A stretch of DNA of 64,000 bases from a bacterium (GTDB taxonomy: Bacteria; 4484-113; JAFGCY01): contig JAGRNT010000015.1 in NCBI GenBank assembly GCA_020440605.1, positions 58,602 through 122,601 on the forward strand, given 5' to 3'. Shown in pieces: positions 43,127-52,740 of this stretch. The notes under the pieces were generated by a model. It made no database searches, was not told where the DNA came from, and saw only the letters and a list, made by a program, of their open reading frames with translations. Made by a program: the position numbers and the translations under genes. The stretch's first letter is position 1, and the number at the start of each line of letters is the position of its first letter.

Positions 43127-43963
43127 TCACTCCCCCGCGTCTTCCCGCCGCTGCTTCAGCTTCTCCCGCAGCCGGTCCCGCGGACGCTGGCCCTCACCCG
43201 GCAGCGGCCCCTCGCCCTCTCCCATCCCGGGGCCGCCCGCGCCATCACGCATCCCCGGGCCTCCGCCGGGTCCCGCTCCGCCCTCGCCCAGCGCCGGACC
43301 GCGTTCGAAGTCTGGAAACAGCGGATTGTCCCGGAAGCGCCGGAAGTTCAGGTTGTCGATGCTGATTACCCGCGGCCCCTCCTCCTTTCCACGCTCCGGC
43401 AGGTCGATGTAGCCGATGATCACGGCCTCAATCTGCTCCACATCCAGCCGCTCATTCTCATCCTCGCTGTCATCCCCGAGCGTCAGCACATCCAGCGGAA
43501 TCTCATAACCCGTCCAGTCCGTTTCCAGCCGCTCTGGGAACACGGTGTAGTTGCTGCCGTCCCGCTCCAGCACGCCGATCACCACCTGCCCGGTGTAGCT
43601 GCCGCGCAGTTCCAGCGCGAGGCCATTGGCATCCGGCGGGCCGGGCCGGAGCATCAGGCCCAGCAGGTCGAGCTGCGCCCTGCCACGGGCCGGTGTCCAG
43701 TCCAGCCAGGATTCATTCCCGTCCTCGCTGATCTCCAGGCTGGCCCCGCTGCTGGCCGCCGCCAGCGGGTCATGCCCCTCGAAGCGCTGCATGGGCGGGG
43801 CCTCGATCCCGTCAGCGGCCATGCGCTCTTTCAGCTCGGCGAAGCTGGTAGTCCAGCTGCCGAGCATCTCATTCAGTCCCTTCTGCTTGTCCCCGGCATC
43901 CACCGCCGCCGCCGTTGCCAGCAGTCCATACAGCAGCATCAGCCAGGCCAGTCCCTTCCACAT
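43127..43963 (-). CDS. Secreted jelly-roll (CIA30/CBM-like) protein with Gly/Glu/Pro-rich tail
   Basis: 278 residues. Signal peptide ends near ATAAAV. Residues 60-205 have the pattern of a carbohydrate-binding/CIA30-like jelly roll (LALELRGSYTGQVVIGVLER, TDWTGYEIPLDVLTL, VISIDNLNF). The C-terminal 65 residues are low-complexity, rich in Gly, Pro, Glu and Arg. GGAGCAAGCAT precedes the ATG. Ligand not known. Confidence 0.6.
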   Translation of the reverse strand: MWKGLAWLMLLYGLLATAAAVDAGDKQKGLNEMLGSWTTSFAELKERMAADGIEAPPMQRFEGHDPLAAASSGASLEISEDGNESWLDWTPARGRAQLDLLGLMLRPGPPDANGLALELRGSYTGQVVIGVLERDGSNYTVFPERLETDWTGYEIPLDVLTLGDDSEDENERLDVEQIEAVIIGYIDLPERGKEEGPRVISIDNLNFRRFRDNPLFPDFERGPALGEGGAGPGGGPGMRDGAGGPGMGEGEGPLPGEGQRPRDRLREKLKQRREDAGE

Positions 43964-44016
43964 ATGCTTGCTCCGTACAACTTGGAGTGCTGCGTGGCCC
44001 TCCGGGTTGCAAAACC

Positions 44017-44022
44017 TATAAT
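44017..44022 (+). promoter_or_regulatory. Probable -10 box of the AroA-like gene
   Basis: TATAAT about 37 bases before the ATG at 44059. No ribosome binding site is visible between them. Confidence 0.45.
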
Positions 44023-44058
44023 AGAACCACGCCTGCCCGCGGGTATGGCGTACTGACC

Positions 44059-45375
44059 ATGGACACGAGCAATCCTGAAAACGGCAGCATCCGCATCGGG
44101 CCGGCCGCCTCCCCCCTGCGCGGCAGCTATGAGCCGCCCGGTGACCGCAGCATCACGCATCGCGCGCTGATCCTCGGCTCGCTCACGGACGAGGACAGTG
44201 AGATCTGCGGCTCGCTGGAATGCGAGGACACGGTCTGCACGCGCCGCGTGCTGGCCCAGCTCGGCCAGACCTTCACGAGCAGCGCCGAGGAGGACTGCAT
44301 CACCGTCAGCCAGGGCGGGCTGCGTGCCCCGGAGGTGCCGCTGGACTGCGGCCGCTCATTCACCACGCTCAAGCTGATGCTCGGCCTGCTGGCCACGCAG
44401 GACTTCGAAAGCGTGCTGACCGGTTCGCCTGAGCTGCTGCAGCGCCGCGTCACGCATCTCGTGGAACCGCTGCGCCAGCTCGGCGCGGAGATCGACTGCG
44501 AGGGCATCGGCGACAGCGCCCCGCTGCGCATCCGCGGAAAGCGCCTGCAGGCCGGCAAGCTTGAGATCGCCGTGCGCGATGCCGAGGTCAAGAGCACCCT
44601 GCTTTTGGCCAGTCCCTGCATGGAGGGCACGCTGCGCATCGTGGAGAAGGCCCCCAGCCGTGACCACAGCGAGCGCCTGATGAAGCACATGGGGATCGTC
44701 TTCGGCCGTGAGAGCGGGGCGATCAGCCTCGCCTGCGGCCAGAGCCCCAAGGCCCGGCGCATCAAGATCGCCGGCGACATGTCCAGCGCCGCGCCCTTCA
44801 TCGCCGCCGCCGTGCTGCTGCCCGGCAGCGAACTGAGCGTCAGCCAGGTGGGCTTCAACCCCGGGCGCTGCGGGATGGTCAAGGTGCTCTCGCGCGTCGA
44901 GGGCTGCATCGAGCGCACCCGCGACTGGCAACTCGGCAGCGAGCCGGTCACGAGCCTCGAGGTCCGGCACTGCGCGGAATTGCCGGCCTTCAACATCGCC
45001 CCCAACCTGAGTCCGAGCATGGCCGACGAGCTGCCGCTGCTGGCGCTTCTGGCAACGCAGGCCGAGGGCACGTCCTACCTGCGCGGGCTCAGCCGCCTGG
45101 GAGCACGCATGCCGGACCGCCACCTGCTCACGGCGCAGATCCTGCGGCGCTTCGGAGCCGATGTGGAACTGGAGGAGGACGGCTTCACGATCCACGGGCC
45201 CAAGCCCCTGCACGGCTGCGAGGTGCAGTGCGCCGGGGACCACCGCCTGGTGATGATGGCCACGGTGGCGGCGCTGATTGCCAACGGGGAAAGCACGCTG
45301 CACGGCGTGGACTCGATCCGCCACAGCTACCCGGGCTTCTTCTCCGACCTGCAGCGCCTGCTGAACGGGCAGTAG
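44059..45375 (+). CDS. Divergent 5-enolpyruvylshikimate-3-phosphate synthase-like protein
   Basis: 438 residues with the six-fold EPSP synthase architecture. It has PPGDRSITHRALILG (27-40), LTGSPELLQRRVTHLVEPLRQ, AEVKSTLLLAS, GDMSSAAPFIAAAVLLPGS, MADELPLLAL and DHRLVMMATVAAL. Several active-site positions differ from true AroA: the Lys of PGxKS is Arg30; NSGTTxR reads RSFTTLK (99-105); KESDR reads ARMPDR, losing the catalytic Glu. It may be a diverged EPSP synthase or a paralogue acting on another substrate. No other shikimate gene is near. The ATG at 44059 has no ribosome binding site. Confidence 0.75.
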   Translation: MDTSNPENGSIRIGPAASPLRGSYEPPGDRSITHRALILGSLTDEDSEICGSLECEDTVCTRRVLAQLGQTFTSSAEEDCITVSQGGLRAPEVPLDCGRSFTTLKLMLGLLATQDFESVLTGSPELLQRRVTHLVEPLRQLGAEIDCEGIGDSAPLRIRGKRLQAGKLEIAVRDAEVKSTLLLASPCMEGTLRIVEKAPSRDHSERLMKHMGIVFGRESGAISLACGQSPKARRIKIAGDMSSAAPFIAAAVLLPGSELSVSQVGFNPGRCGMVKVLSRVEGCIERTRDWQLGSEPVTSLEVRHCAELPAFNIAPNLSPSMADELPLLALLATQAEGTSYLRGLSRLGARMPDRHLLTAQILRRFGADVELEEDGFTIHGPKPLHGCEVQCAGDHRLVMMATVAALIANGESTLHGVDSIRHSYPGFFSDLQRLLNGQ

Positions 45376-46318
45376 GCAGGTGGCCGGAGGTCAGCTGTAA
45401 AGCTGACAAGGAGGTCAACCGTGCGGTTGACATGGAGGTCAGCTGTCAAGCTGACAAGGAGCTCAGACTTCAGTCTGACAACAGTGGAAATAGCAAGGAT
45501 AGTCTGAATAGTGGAAGAAGTTTACGGTAGCGGCTGCTTCCAGCAGCCGGACATTGATCCGTAGCGGCGGCTTCCAGCAGCCGGATATTGAACCGTAGCG
45601 GCCTCGTCCAGCGACGCCAGAATGCGCACAGCCGGTTCGTGCGCAACACGATTCGCTGGTAAGGGAGAGTTGCCAATCCCGTTCAATGCGCGCACATCAC
45701 GGCATTCCCTCCCTGGCGCAGTGGGACTGCGCCGGTCCTGCCTCAGTGTGATGCATCCGAAAGGATCATGTACCGGCGAGGCCCCGCCGCGATTGGGAGA
45801 TGCTGCCGCGAGGAAAGTGCGGCAAGCGGATTGGCAACAATGCCAGTCAAGTCAAGCAGTCAAGAAGTCAAGCACTTGCATTGTGCAGGTCCATAGCGGA
45901 AGTTGTTGACTCGGTGACTCATTGACTGAGTGACAATTGTCCTGGCTCGCATTCGCAAGAGTGGCAACGAGATAACTTGCAGCGGGTTTACTCAACGCTA
46001 AGGAGCGAAGACGCGAAGGAATGGAAGTATTGTCAGGCTCATTGTTCACTTTTCATTGCTCATCTCTCATTGCTCATTGCTTGCCCTCTCTTGCCTCGTC
46101 AGGCGCCTCAGCTACTGATCTTGTCCACCGCTTCTTCCACTTCTCCCACTTCTCCCACTTCTCCCACTTCTTCCACTTCTCCCACTTCTTCCACTTCTTA
46201 CACTGAATTCAGGCGACAGTATGTCGCCGCTAATTCTCCCCCTGACTCCCGGTCCATTGTGAACTGCCTTCCCACCCCAGGTTAAATAGCCCTCAAGCCA
46301 TCCTGACAACATCCCCTT
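45376..46318. repeat. Large repeat mosaic without a gene
   Basis: 45380-45485: four GGAG-hairpin units (CAGCTGTAAAGCTG, CAACCGTGCGGTTG, CAGCTGTCAAGCTG, CAGACTTCAGTCTG). 45530-45600: GGCTGCTTCCAGCAGCC twice. 45725-45745: GGCGCAGTGGGACTGCGCC. 45846-45936: GTCAAGTCAAG and TGACTCATTGACT-type repeats. 46040-46090: CTCATTG repeats. 46130-46200: seven copies of a CCCACTTCT-type nonamer. 46209: GGCGACAGTATGTCGCC. No coding frame is convincing. Confidence 0.75.
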
Positions 46319-46323
46319 GACGT

Positions 46324-46329
46324 TATATT
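46324..46329 (+). promoter_or_regulatory. Probable -10 box of a leaderless promoter
   Basis: TATATT eight bases before the ATG at 46338, no ribosome binding site. Confidence 0.45.
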
Positions 46330-46337
46330 CACTGCAG

Positions 46338-47552
<1,215 letters not shown>

Positions 47553-47567
47553 CCCCGGACTCCCTGC

Positions 47568-49295
47568 TCAGTCATCCTCGCCATTCTCATCGGCATCCAC
47601 GTGCAGCAGGGTCTTGGCAATCCGTGCCGAGTAGTAGTAGATGCGCTTGTAGCATTCCAGCACCCCCATTTCAAAGCCGTAGAGGTTCATCGCTTCCGGG
47701 CTGCTGTCCCGCAGCCGCGCGGCCTCACCGAGCCGCGCATCCGCCATCATCGCACTGATCGAATGCTTGGCAGCCCGGCAGTCGCGGGCGGCCTGCATGT
47801 CGTTGTCAGCCAGGGCCTGCAGGGCCAGGCGGCAGGCCTGCAGCACCGCCGCATGCACATGGCCCACGGTCTGCGCCATCTCCGGCTCAGGCTGCAGGCC
47901 GTCAGTGAGGCGCTCCCCGCCCAGGTGCACAAGCTGGTCGCCGATCAGGTTGGAGATGTGCCAGAGTGCATTGCCACAGCGCATCAGTGCCAGGAACTCC
48001 CGGCTGTCCGGTTCGCCGAGCGTTGCCAGGCTGATCTGTCCGAGGTACTCCACGATCGCATCATGCAGGCGGTCCACGCTGCGGTCCCGGGCACGCAGCT
48101 CCGCCAGTCCCTCGTGGTCGGCCTGCAGCACGAGCGCGAGGCTGTCCTCGAGCATCCCCGCCACCTGCTCACCCTGGCGCCCCAGCTCACGCCGCACCAT
48201 CTCCAGCGCCGCGGGCGGTGTTGCCAGAAATTCCGCGCCGAGGAACTGCGGGGCCTGCGGATCCGGAACCCGCTGCGGTTCGCGCACCAGCCGGCGTGCC
48301 AGTCCGGCCAGCAGCCCGCCGGCCGGGAGCAGGGCCAGGGCCCAGACCAGGTTGAAGATCGTCAGCGAATTGGCGATCTGCCGCGGCAGCACCGCCGCCA
48401 GTTCATCCATGGTCGGCGGGCCGATCGGCAGCGGGCTGATCAGGATCGCCAGCCGCGCCAGCCAGCCGATCAGCGGCAGGCTCAGGCCCACGGTCAGCAG
48501 GTTGAAGAGGATGTGCACGACGGCCACGCGCCGCGCCTCCGTGCTGCGCCCCAGTCCGGCGATCAGCGCGGTGAGGCAGGTCCCGACCTCGGCCCCGAAG
48601 GCGATGGCAATCGCCGCCGGCAGGCTGACGAGCCCCTGGCTGCCGAGCGCGATCAGCAGCGCGATCGTCGCCGAGCTGCTCTGCACCAGCGCCGTGAACA
48701 GGAAGCCCACCGCGAAACCGGCCAGCGGATGCTCCATCGACTGCATCAGCCCGATGAATGGCCCGAAGCTGCGCAGCGGCTGCATCGCCGTGCTCATCAG
48801 CTCCATCCCGTAGAAGATCATCCCCAGCCCGGCCAGTGCTCCGAACCAGAGTTTCGCAGTGCGCTGCCTGGCCAGCAGTGACAACAGGTAGCCGAGTGCA
48901 ATCAGCAGCAGCGAGTAATGCGCGATGCGGAAGGCGATGATCTGCGCCGTGACCGTCGTGCCGACATTGCTGCCCATGATCACGGCCACGGTCTGCGGGA
49001 GCTGCATCAGGCCCGCGCCGACGAAGCCCACGAGCATTACCGTCGTCACCGAGGAACTCTGGGTCAGGGCCGTCACGCCGATCCCGGTCAGGAGCCCGCT
49101 CAGCGGGCGCGCGGTCAGGCGTCGCAGCACATCCTTCAGACGCTCACCGGCGGCGCTGCGAAGGCAGGTGGACATATGCTCCAGCCCGAACAGGAAGAAG
49201 GCCAGCCCGCCGAGCAGCAGCATCGCCAGCTGCAGCCAGTCGATCTGCGGGGCGCTGGCCCCCTGCAGCAGCATGGCTGGATGGCAGACGTTCAC
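47568..49295 (-). CDS. Na/Pi cotransporter family protein with PhoU-like tail
   Basis: 575 residues. About nine hydrophobic helices include the two QSSS repeats of the family (TALTQSSSVTTVM and TALVQSSSATIALL). Residues from about 355 form a PhoU-like helical domain. Similar to YjbB/NptA sodium-phosphate transporters. It begins with GTG six bases after TAGAAT, with no ribosome binding site (leaderless). Confidence 0.9.
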   Translation of the reverse strand: MNVCHPAMLLQGASAPQIDWLQLAMLLLGGLAFFLFGLEHMSTCLRSAAGERLKDVLRRLTARPLSGLLTGIGVTALTQSSSVTTVMLVGFVGAGLMQLPQTVAVIMGSNVGTTVTAQIIAFRIAHYSLLLIALGYLLSLLARQRTAKLWFGALAGLGMIFYGMELMSTAMQPLRSFGPFIGLMQSMEHPLAGFAVGFLFTALVQSSSATIALLIALGSQGLVSLPAAIAIAFGAEVGTCLTALIAGLGRSTEARRVAVVHILFNLLTVGLSLPLIGWLARLAILISPLPIGPPTMDELAAVLPRQIANSLTIFNLVWALALLPAGGLLAGLARRLVREPQRVPDPQAPQFLGAEFLATPPAALEMVRRELGRQGEQVAGMLEDSLALVLQADHEGLAELRARDRSVDRLHDAIVEYLGQISLATLGEPDSREFLALMRCGNALWHISNLIGDQLVHLGGERLTDGLQPEPEMAQTVGHVHAAVLQACRLALQALADNDMQAARDCRAAKHSISAMMADARLGEAARLRDSSPEAMNLYGFEMGVLECYKRIYYYSARIAKTLLHVDADENGEDD

Positions 49296-49301
49296 GCGTC
49301 A

Positions 49302-49307
49302 ATTCTA
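49302..49307 (-). promoter_or_regulatory. -10 box of the leaderless Na/Pi cotransporter gene
   Basis: TAGAAT, then TGACGC, then the GTG at 49295 on the minus strand. Confidence 0.6.
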
Positions 49308-49331
49308 GTTGTCGCTGGCACCGTGGTCAGG

Positions 49332-49449
49332 CAGCGCCAGACCCGCGAGTGCTTGCATGAGCGGGCAGAAGGATGAGTGCGCGACCCAGCGCGATGAATT
49401 CGCGCTGCAGCGCCAGACCCGCGAGTGCTTGCGCGAGCGGGCAGAAGGA
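49332..49449. repeat. Two direct copies of a 41-base hairpin unit
   Basis: AGCGCCAGACCCGCGAGTGC followed by TTGCATGAGCGGGCAGAAGGA at 49332-49372 and the same with TTGCGCGAGC at 49409-49449. Between them is AGCGCGATGAATTCGCGCT. Stem CCGC/GCGG with a conserved loop GAGYGCTTGCRYGA. The unit at 16924-16955 has the same loop but a TGCC/GGCA stem. Confidence 0.75.
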
Positions 49450-49450
49450 A

Positions 49451-50131
49451 TCAGAACTGCCAGCTGCCGAGTTCCGCCCCCAGGGCCGCGAGCGCATTGC
49501 GCAGGTCGTTGCCGGTGGCGTAGTTCTGCTCACCCAGCCAGTGCTGTGCGCCGAGCTGGTGCAGCACGCGCTGCGGCTGAGGCATCTCCGGGTCCCAGAC
49601 GGCTTCCTCGCCGAACAGCATGATGCAGTTCCAGACCTTGTCGCCGGGATAGCCCAGCGCGTCGGCAACATAGCTGCCCGCTGCATCGGAGCTGTAGTAA
49701 TGCCGGGCCCGCGGATCGCTGAGCAGTCCCGAGGCCTGCCGGGCCTGTTCCAGGGTATCGCCGCTGCGCTGCGTGATCCAGACGACATAGACGGAGATGT
49801 CAATGTCCTCATGGGCCTGCAGCAGCTCCTGCTGGATGTAGCCCGCCGCCTGGCGGCTGCTCTCTGTTGTCGGTGAAAGGATCGCCAGCAGGCGCAGCCG
49901 GCCGTTGTCGGCACCGAATTCCTGGGCCAGCTCATCCGCGCTGCCAAGCGTTGCCACATTCTGCGGCTCGCCGGCGGGCAGCGGGGCATCCGCGCCTGCG
50001 CTCTGCTGATCATGCGTGCTGATCTGTTCGCGGAGCTGCGGGTCCCAGCGCGACATCTGCATGATCGGGACCAGCAGGGCCGCGACGAGCAGCACCAGGA
50101 TCACGAGCATGGCGATGATGCTCTTCGACAT
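49451..50131 (-). CDS. Membrane-anchored thioredoxin-fold protein without cysteines at the active site
   Basis: 226 residues. One N-terminal membrane helix (IIAMLVILVLLVAALLV), then a linker and a thioredoxin-like fold: LRLLAILSPTTESS at the position of the CxxC motif, DISVYVVWITQRSGD, SDPRARHYYSSD. Homologues that I recall have Cys here; this one has Thr-Glu-Ser-Ser. A role in thiol exchange is therefore unlikely. The ATG at 50131 has TAGACT six bases upstream (leaderless). Confidence 0.6.
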   Translation of the reverse strand: MSKSIIAMLVILVLLVAALLVPIMQMSRWDPQLREQISTHDQQSAGADAPLPAGEPQNVATLGSADELAQEFGADNGRLRLLAILSPTTESSRQAAGYIQQELLQAHEDIDISVYVVWITQRSGDTLEQARQASGLLSDPRARHYYSSDAAGSYVADALGYPGDKVWNCIMLFGEEAVWDPEMPQPQRVLHQLGAQHWLGEQNYATGNDLRNALAALGAELGSWQF

Positions 50132-50137
50132 GGATGC

Positions 50138-50143
50138 AGTCTA
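50138..50143 (-). promoter_or_regulatory. -10 box of a leaderless promoter
   Basis: TAGACT, then GCATCC, then the ATG at 50131 on the minus strand; lies just downstream of the NlpC/P60 gene stop. Confidence 0.55.
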
Positions 50144-50155
50144 CCGCAGGGCTGC

Positions 50156-52006
50156 CTAGCGCTGCAGCGCGGCGAGCTGCGCCTCGCTCAGGCGGCGGCC
50201 GCCAACGAAGTTACGCTTGTAGTAGCCGTCCTCCATGTTGGAGTAGCCCACCTGGTGCTGCACGCTGGAGGCGTGGATGAAGTCACCCTCGCCGAGATAG
50301 ATTCCGACGTGGCTGGCCCCGGCCTTGTAGGTCGTGAAGAACACGAGGTCCCCCGGCTCCAGGTCGTCGTAATCCACGGCGTCGCCGAGCTGGGCGAACT
50401 GCTCGCTGGCACGGCGCGGCATCCCAGAAGTGCCGCAGTCCAGGTCGGTGCAGAGGATCTTGTAGATCAGCCCGCTGCAGTCCACGCCGCTGTTGCTGCT
50501 GCCGCCCCAGACATAGGGCACGCCGGCCATTGCCACCGCCTGCTCGATCAGCTGGCGGCCGACCGGGCTGGAGGCTGTCGCATACTCGCGGCTGGGCAGG
50601 CTGGGCTTCTTCTGCGGATCGCTGATCCGGAGCGTGCCCTCGCTGCCCCAGGCAGCGGGCTGGAGCAGCTCGCTGAAGATCCAGCCGTACTGCTGGTTCT
50701 GCTTCACGAAGCTCCAGTCCGTGGTGCGGCCCAGCACCTGCACATCGGTGCCGCTGTCAAAGCTCGTAATCACCGTACCGTCCAGTGAGGGAGCGGTGCG
50801 GAAATTGACGGCCTCGCCCTTGACCTTGTAGGGCCGGCTGGGCTTCTTCTGGGTGGGCTTGATGTAGTCCTCATGCACCCAGCCGCGCAGGCCGCTGACA
50901 CTGTCGGCGACCTCGATCCAGTCATGCTTGGTGTCGAACTGGTAGAACACGCTGCCGCTGTCGACTTCCTTCTTGATGCGGGCCTTCATGTTCGGGTCCT
51001 CGCGCAGGCGCACGCTGTCCCCGCTGATCTCCACGCGCTGCAGTTCGAGGATGAACTCGCGGCTGATCCAGCCCTTCAGTTCCTGGTCGGGAATCGAGAC
51101 GAAGTACCAGCCGTTCTCCTCGTGGATCAGGTAGAGCTTGTCTCGCTTGTTGACCTTGCCGAGGATCTTTGCGTCCGTGCCCGGTTCCTCGCGCACATTG
51201 ACCTTGCTGGCACTGACGAGCCCGAGGTCGTAACCGCCGACCGGCAGGAAGACCATGCCGCTGAGCTGCTCGGGAGCCGTATGCTTGCGCGGCTGATAGG
51301 GCTGGTAGAAACCGCTCTGCATGTCCGTGGCTGTCGGCAGGTCAGCTGCGGGACGGAAATGCTGCTGCTGGGTGATCAGCAGGGCCTCGCTCTGCTCGCC
51401 CGGTGCCGGCGTAAGCTGGGCCGGGGCGGGAGCGGGCTTCGGCGGATCAAGGCTCGCGGGACTGCCGATGTTGATCGCCGGCGAGTCAGTGAGCTTCACA
51501 CCCGGCGGCGGGACATTCGCTTCGAAACCCACGGCCGGTTCCTCATCCGGAATGAAGCCGGAGGACGTTCCCTTTACAGCCGCCTGCGGATCAATAGTGG
51601 CGGGTGCGATGCCATCGGCCACACTCAGCGGCTCCGCGCTGGTGATCACTGTGTCCTGCACCTGCGCATTGCTGAGCGAGGCCTGCACCACGGCCGTCGT
51701 GGCCGGTGTGGCATCACCCGCACTCTGGGCGTCTGCCGCGATCTCGAGGCGGCCTTCGCCGATGTACTCATTCCAGACCCAGCCCTTGAGCTGGATCACC
51801 GGTGCGCTGACATAGCTCCACTTGCCTTCGGTCTTCACGATGAAGACCTTCTCATTCGTATCGAAGATGTGGAGGATCTCACCCCAGGGCTCGGTGCGCA
51901 GATTCACTTCCGTGCCATGGATGTAGTACGGCCCGTCCGCCGCCTGTGCGGCAACAGTGCCCAGCATGAACAGCAGGCAGGCCAGAATTGCAGATCGAAT
52001 CAATCC
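50156..52006 (-). CDS. NlpC/P60 cell-wall hydrolase with bacterial SH3 domains
   Basis: 616 residues from the ATG at 52006 (AGAGAGGTT upstream). Signal peptide ends near AQAADG. At least three, probably four, bacterial SH3 domains: VNLRTEPWGEILHIFD (30-80), KVNVREEPGTDAKILGKV, VRLREDPNMKARIKKEV and VNFRTAPSLDGTVITSF. The C-terminal NlpC/P60 domain has GSSNSGVDCSGLIYK (catalytic Cys), ASHVGIYLG (His) and FIHASS (third residue). It hydrolyses peptidoglycan peptides and is secreted. A Pro/Ala-rich linker separates the first SH3 domain from the others. Confidence 0.93.
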   Translation of the reverse strand, partial: GLIRSAILACLLFMLGTVAAQAADGPYYIHGTEVNLRTEPWGEILHIFDTNEKVFIVKTEGKWSYVSAPVIQLKGWVWNEYIGEGRLEIAADAQSAGDATPATTAVVQASLSNAQVQDTVITSAEPLSVADGIAPATIDPQAAVKGTSSGFIPDEEPAVGFEANVPPPGVKLTDSPAINIGSPASLDPPKPAPAPAQLTPAPGEQSEALLITQQQHFRPAADLPTATDMQSGFYQPYQPRKHTAPEQLSGMVFLPVGGYDLGLVSASKVNVREEPGTDAKILGKVNKRDKLYLIHEENGWYFVSIPDQELKGWISREFILELQRVEISGDSVRLREDPNMKARIKKEVDSGSVFYQFDTKHDWIEVADSVSGLRGWVHEDYIKPTQKKPSRPYKVKGEAVNFRTAPSLDGTVITSFDSGTDVQVLGRTTDWSFVKQNQQYGWIFSELLQPAAWGSEGTLRISDPQKKPSLPSREYATASSPVGRQLIEQAVAMAGVPYVWGGSSNSGVDCSGLIYKILCTDLDCGTSGMPRRASEQFAQLGDAVDYDDLEPGDLVFFTTYKAGASHVGIYLGEGDFIHASSVQHQVGYSNMEDGYYKRNFVGGRRLSEAQLAALQR

Positions 52007-52255
52007 CATAACCTCTCTGTCCGGTCCTTTTACCCCTTGCGCCGCGCACACGCGTCACGCCGACCGGTAAGAGCATAATCGCCCGGCGGCGGCCATTCTT
52101 AATAAGTATGGTCCAATTGTGAAGGCGGGCTGAGACAGGGCTTAACGGGTGTTTGGGAGATCTGCACCGGCAAGTGGAGGTGCTGCCACTGCCGGTCTGA
52201 GTCACTGTCCTACTCCAAATCGTGTGCCAATATTTCGTATTAACATGCCAGAAAC
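52007..52255. other. Gap without a recognisable gene
   Basis: Nothing found except a GAGGTGCTGCCACTGCC-type inverted sequence near 52178. Confidence 0.4.
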
Positions 52256-52299
52256 TTGACATCTTGATTTGACTAAGGTAAACATTTGTAACGTATGTT
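52256..52299 (+). promoter_or_regulatory. Possible promoter of the hypothetical gene at 52312
   Basis: TTGACA at 52256 with TAAACA at 17 bases, and TTGACT at 52269 with TATGTT at 19 bases. Either could serve; the ribosome binding site GGAGG follows at 52301. Confidence 0.45.
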
Positions 52300-52311
52300 C
52301 TGGAGGACAAC

Positions 52312-52740
52312 ATGTCCAGCATGAAACTGATGAAGCCGGAAGCCATTGAAGAGCAGAGCGGGGATCCCCTCGACTGGCTGCTGATCTACAGTATCGAGAT
52401 CCACGGCGGGATCGATGATGCCTGGCTGGAGCAGAGCGGGATGCAGCGCAGTGAGGCCGAGCAGATCCTGCGCGACAACCCCGCCCAGCAGCGCGAGGTG
52501 CGCCGCCTGATCCAGATCGGCCGCCTGCTGACTCTGGAAAACATGTTCGAGATGCTGCGCCAGCGCTGCCTGCAGCTGCTGTCCAGCGTGCAGAAGCCCA
52601 CGGAGATCCGCAGCCTGCTCGGCAGCCTCGGGACACTGCGCAGCATGGAGTTTGCCAGACGCAGGGAGGAGCAGCGCCAGCTGCTGGAAGGCGCGAAACT
52701 GCTCAGCCGGCTGGAGGCCGCGGTGCAGCCCGCCAGCTAG
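52312..52740 (+). CDS. Small hypothetical helical protein
   Basis: 142 residues. Almost wholly alpha-helical: GIDDAWLEQSGMQRSEAEQI resembles a helix-turn-helix-like unit and EMLRQRCLQLLSS...FARRREEQRQLLEGAKLL a long amphipathic helix that may be a coiled coil. No family recognised; a DNA-binding or phage-terminase-small-subunit-like role is possible but unsupported. GGAGG ribosome binding site. Its stop overlaps the stop of the converging peroxiredoxin gene (CTAG). Confidence 0.6.
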   Translation: MSSMKLMKPEAIEEQSGDPLDWLLIYSIEIHGGIDDAWLEQSGMQRSEAEQILRDNPAQQREVRRLIQIGRLLTLENMFEMLRQRCLQLLSSVQKPTEIRSLLGSLGTLRSMEFARRREEQRQLLEGAKLLSRLEAAVQPAS

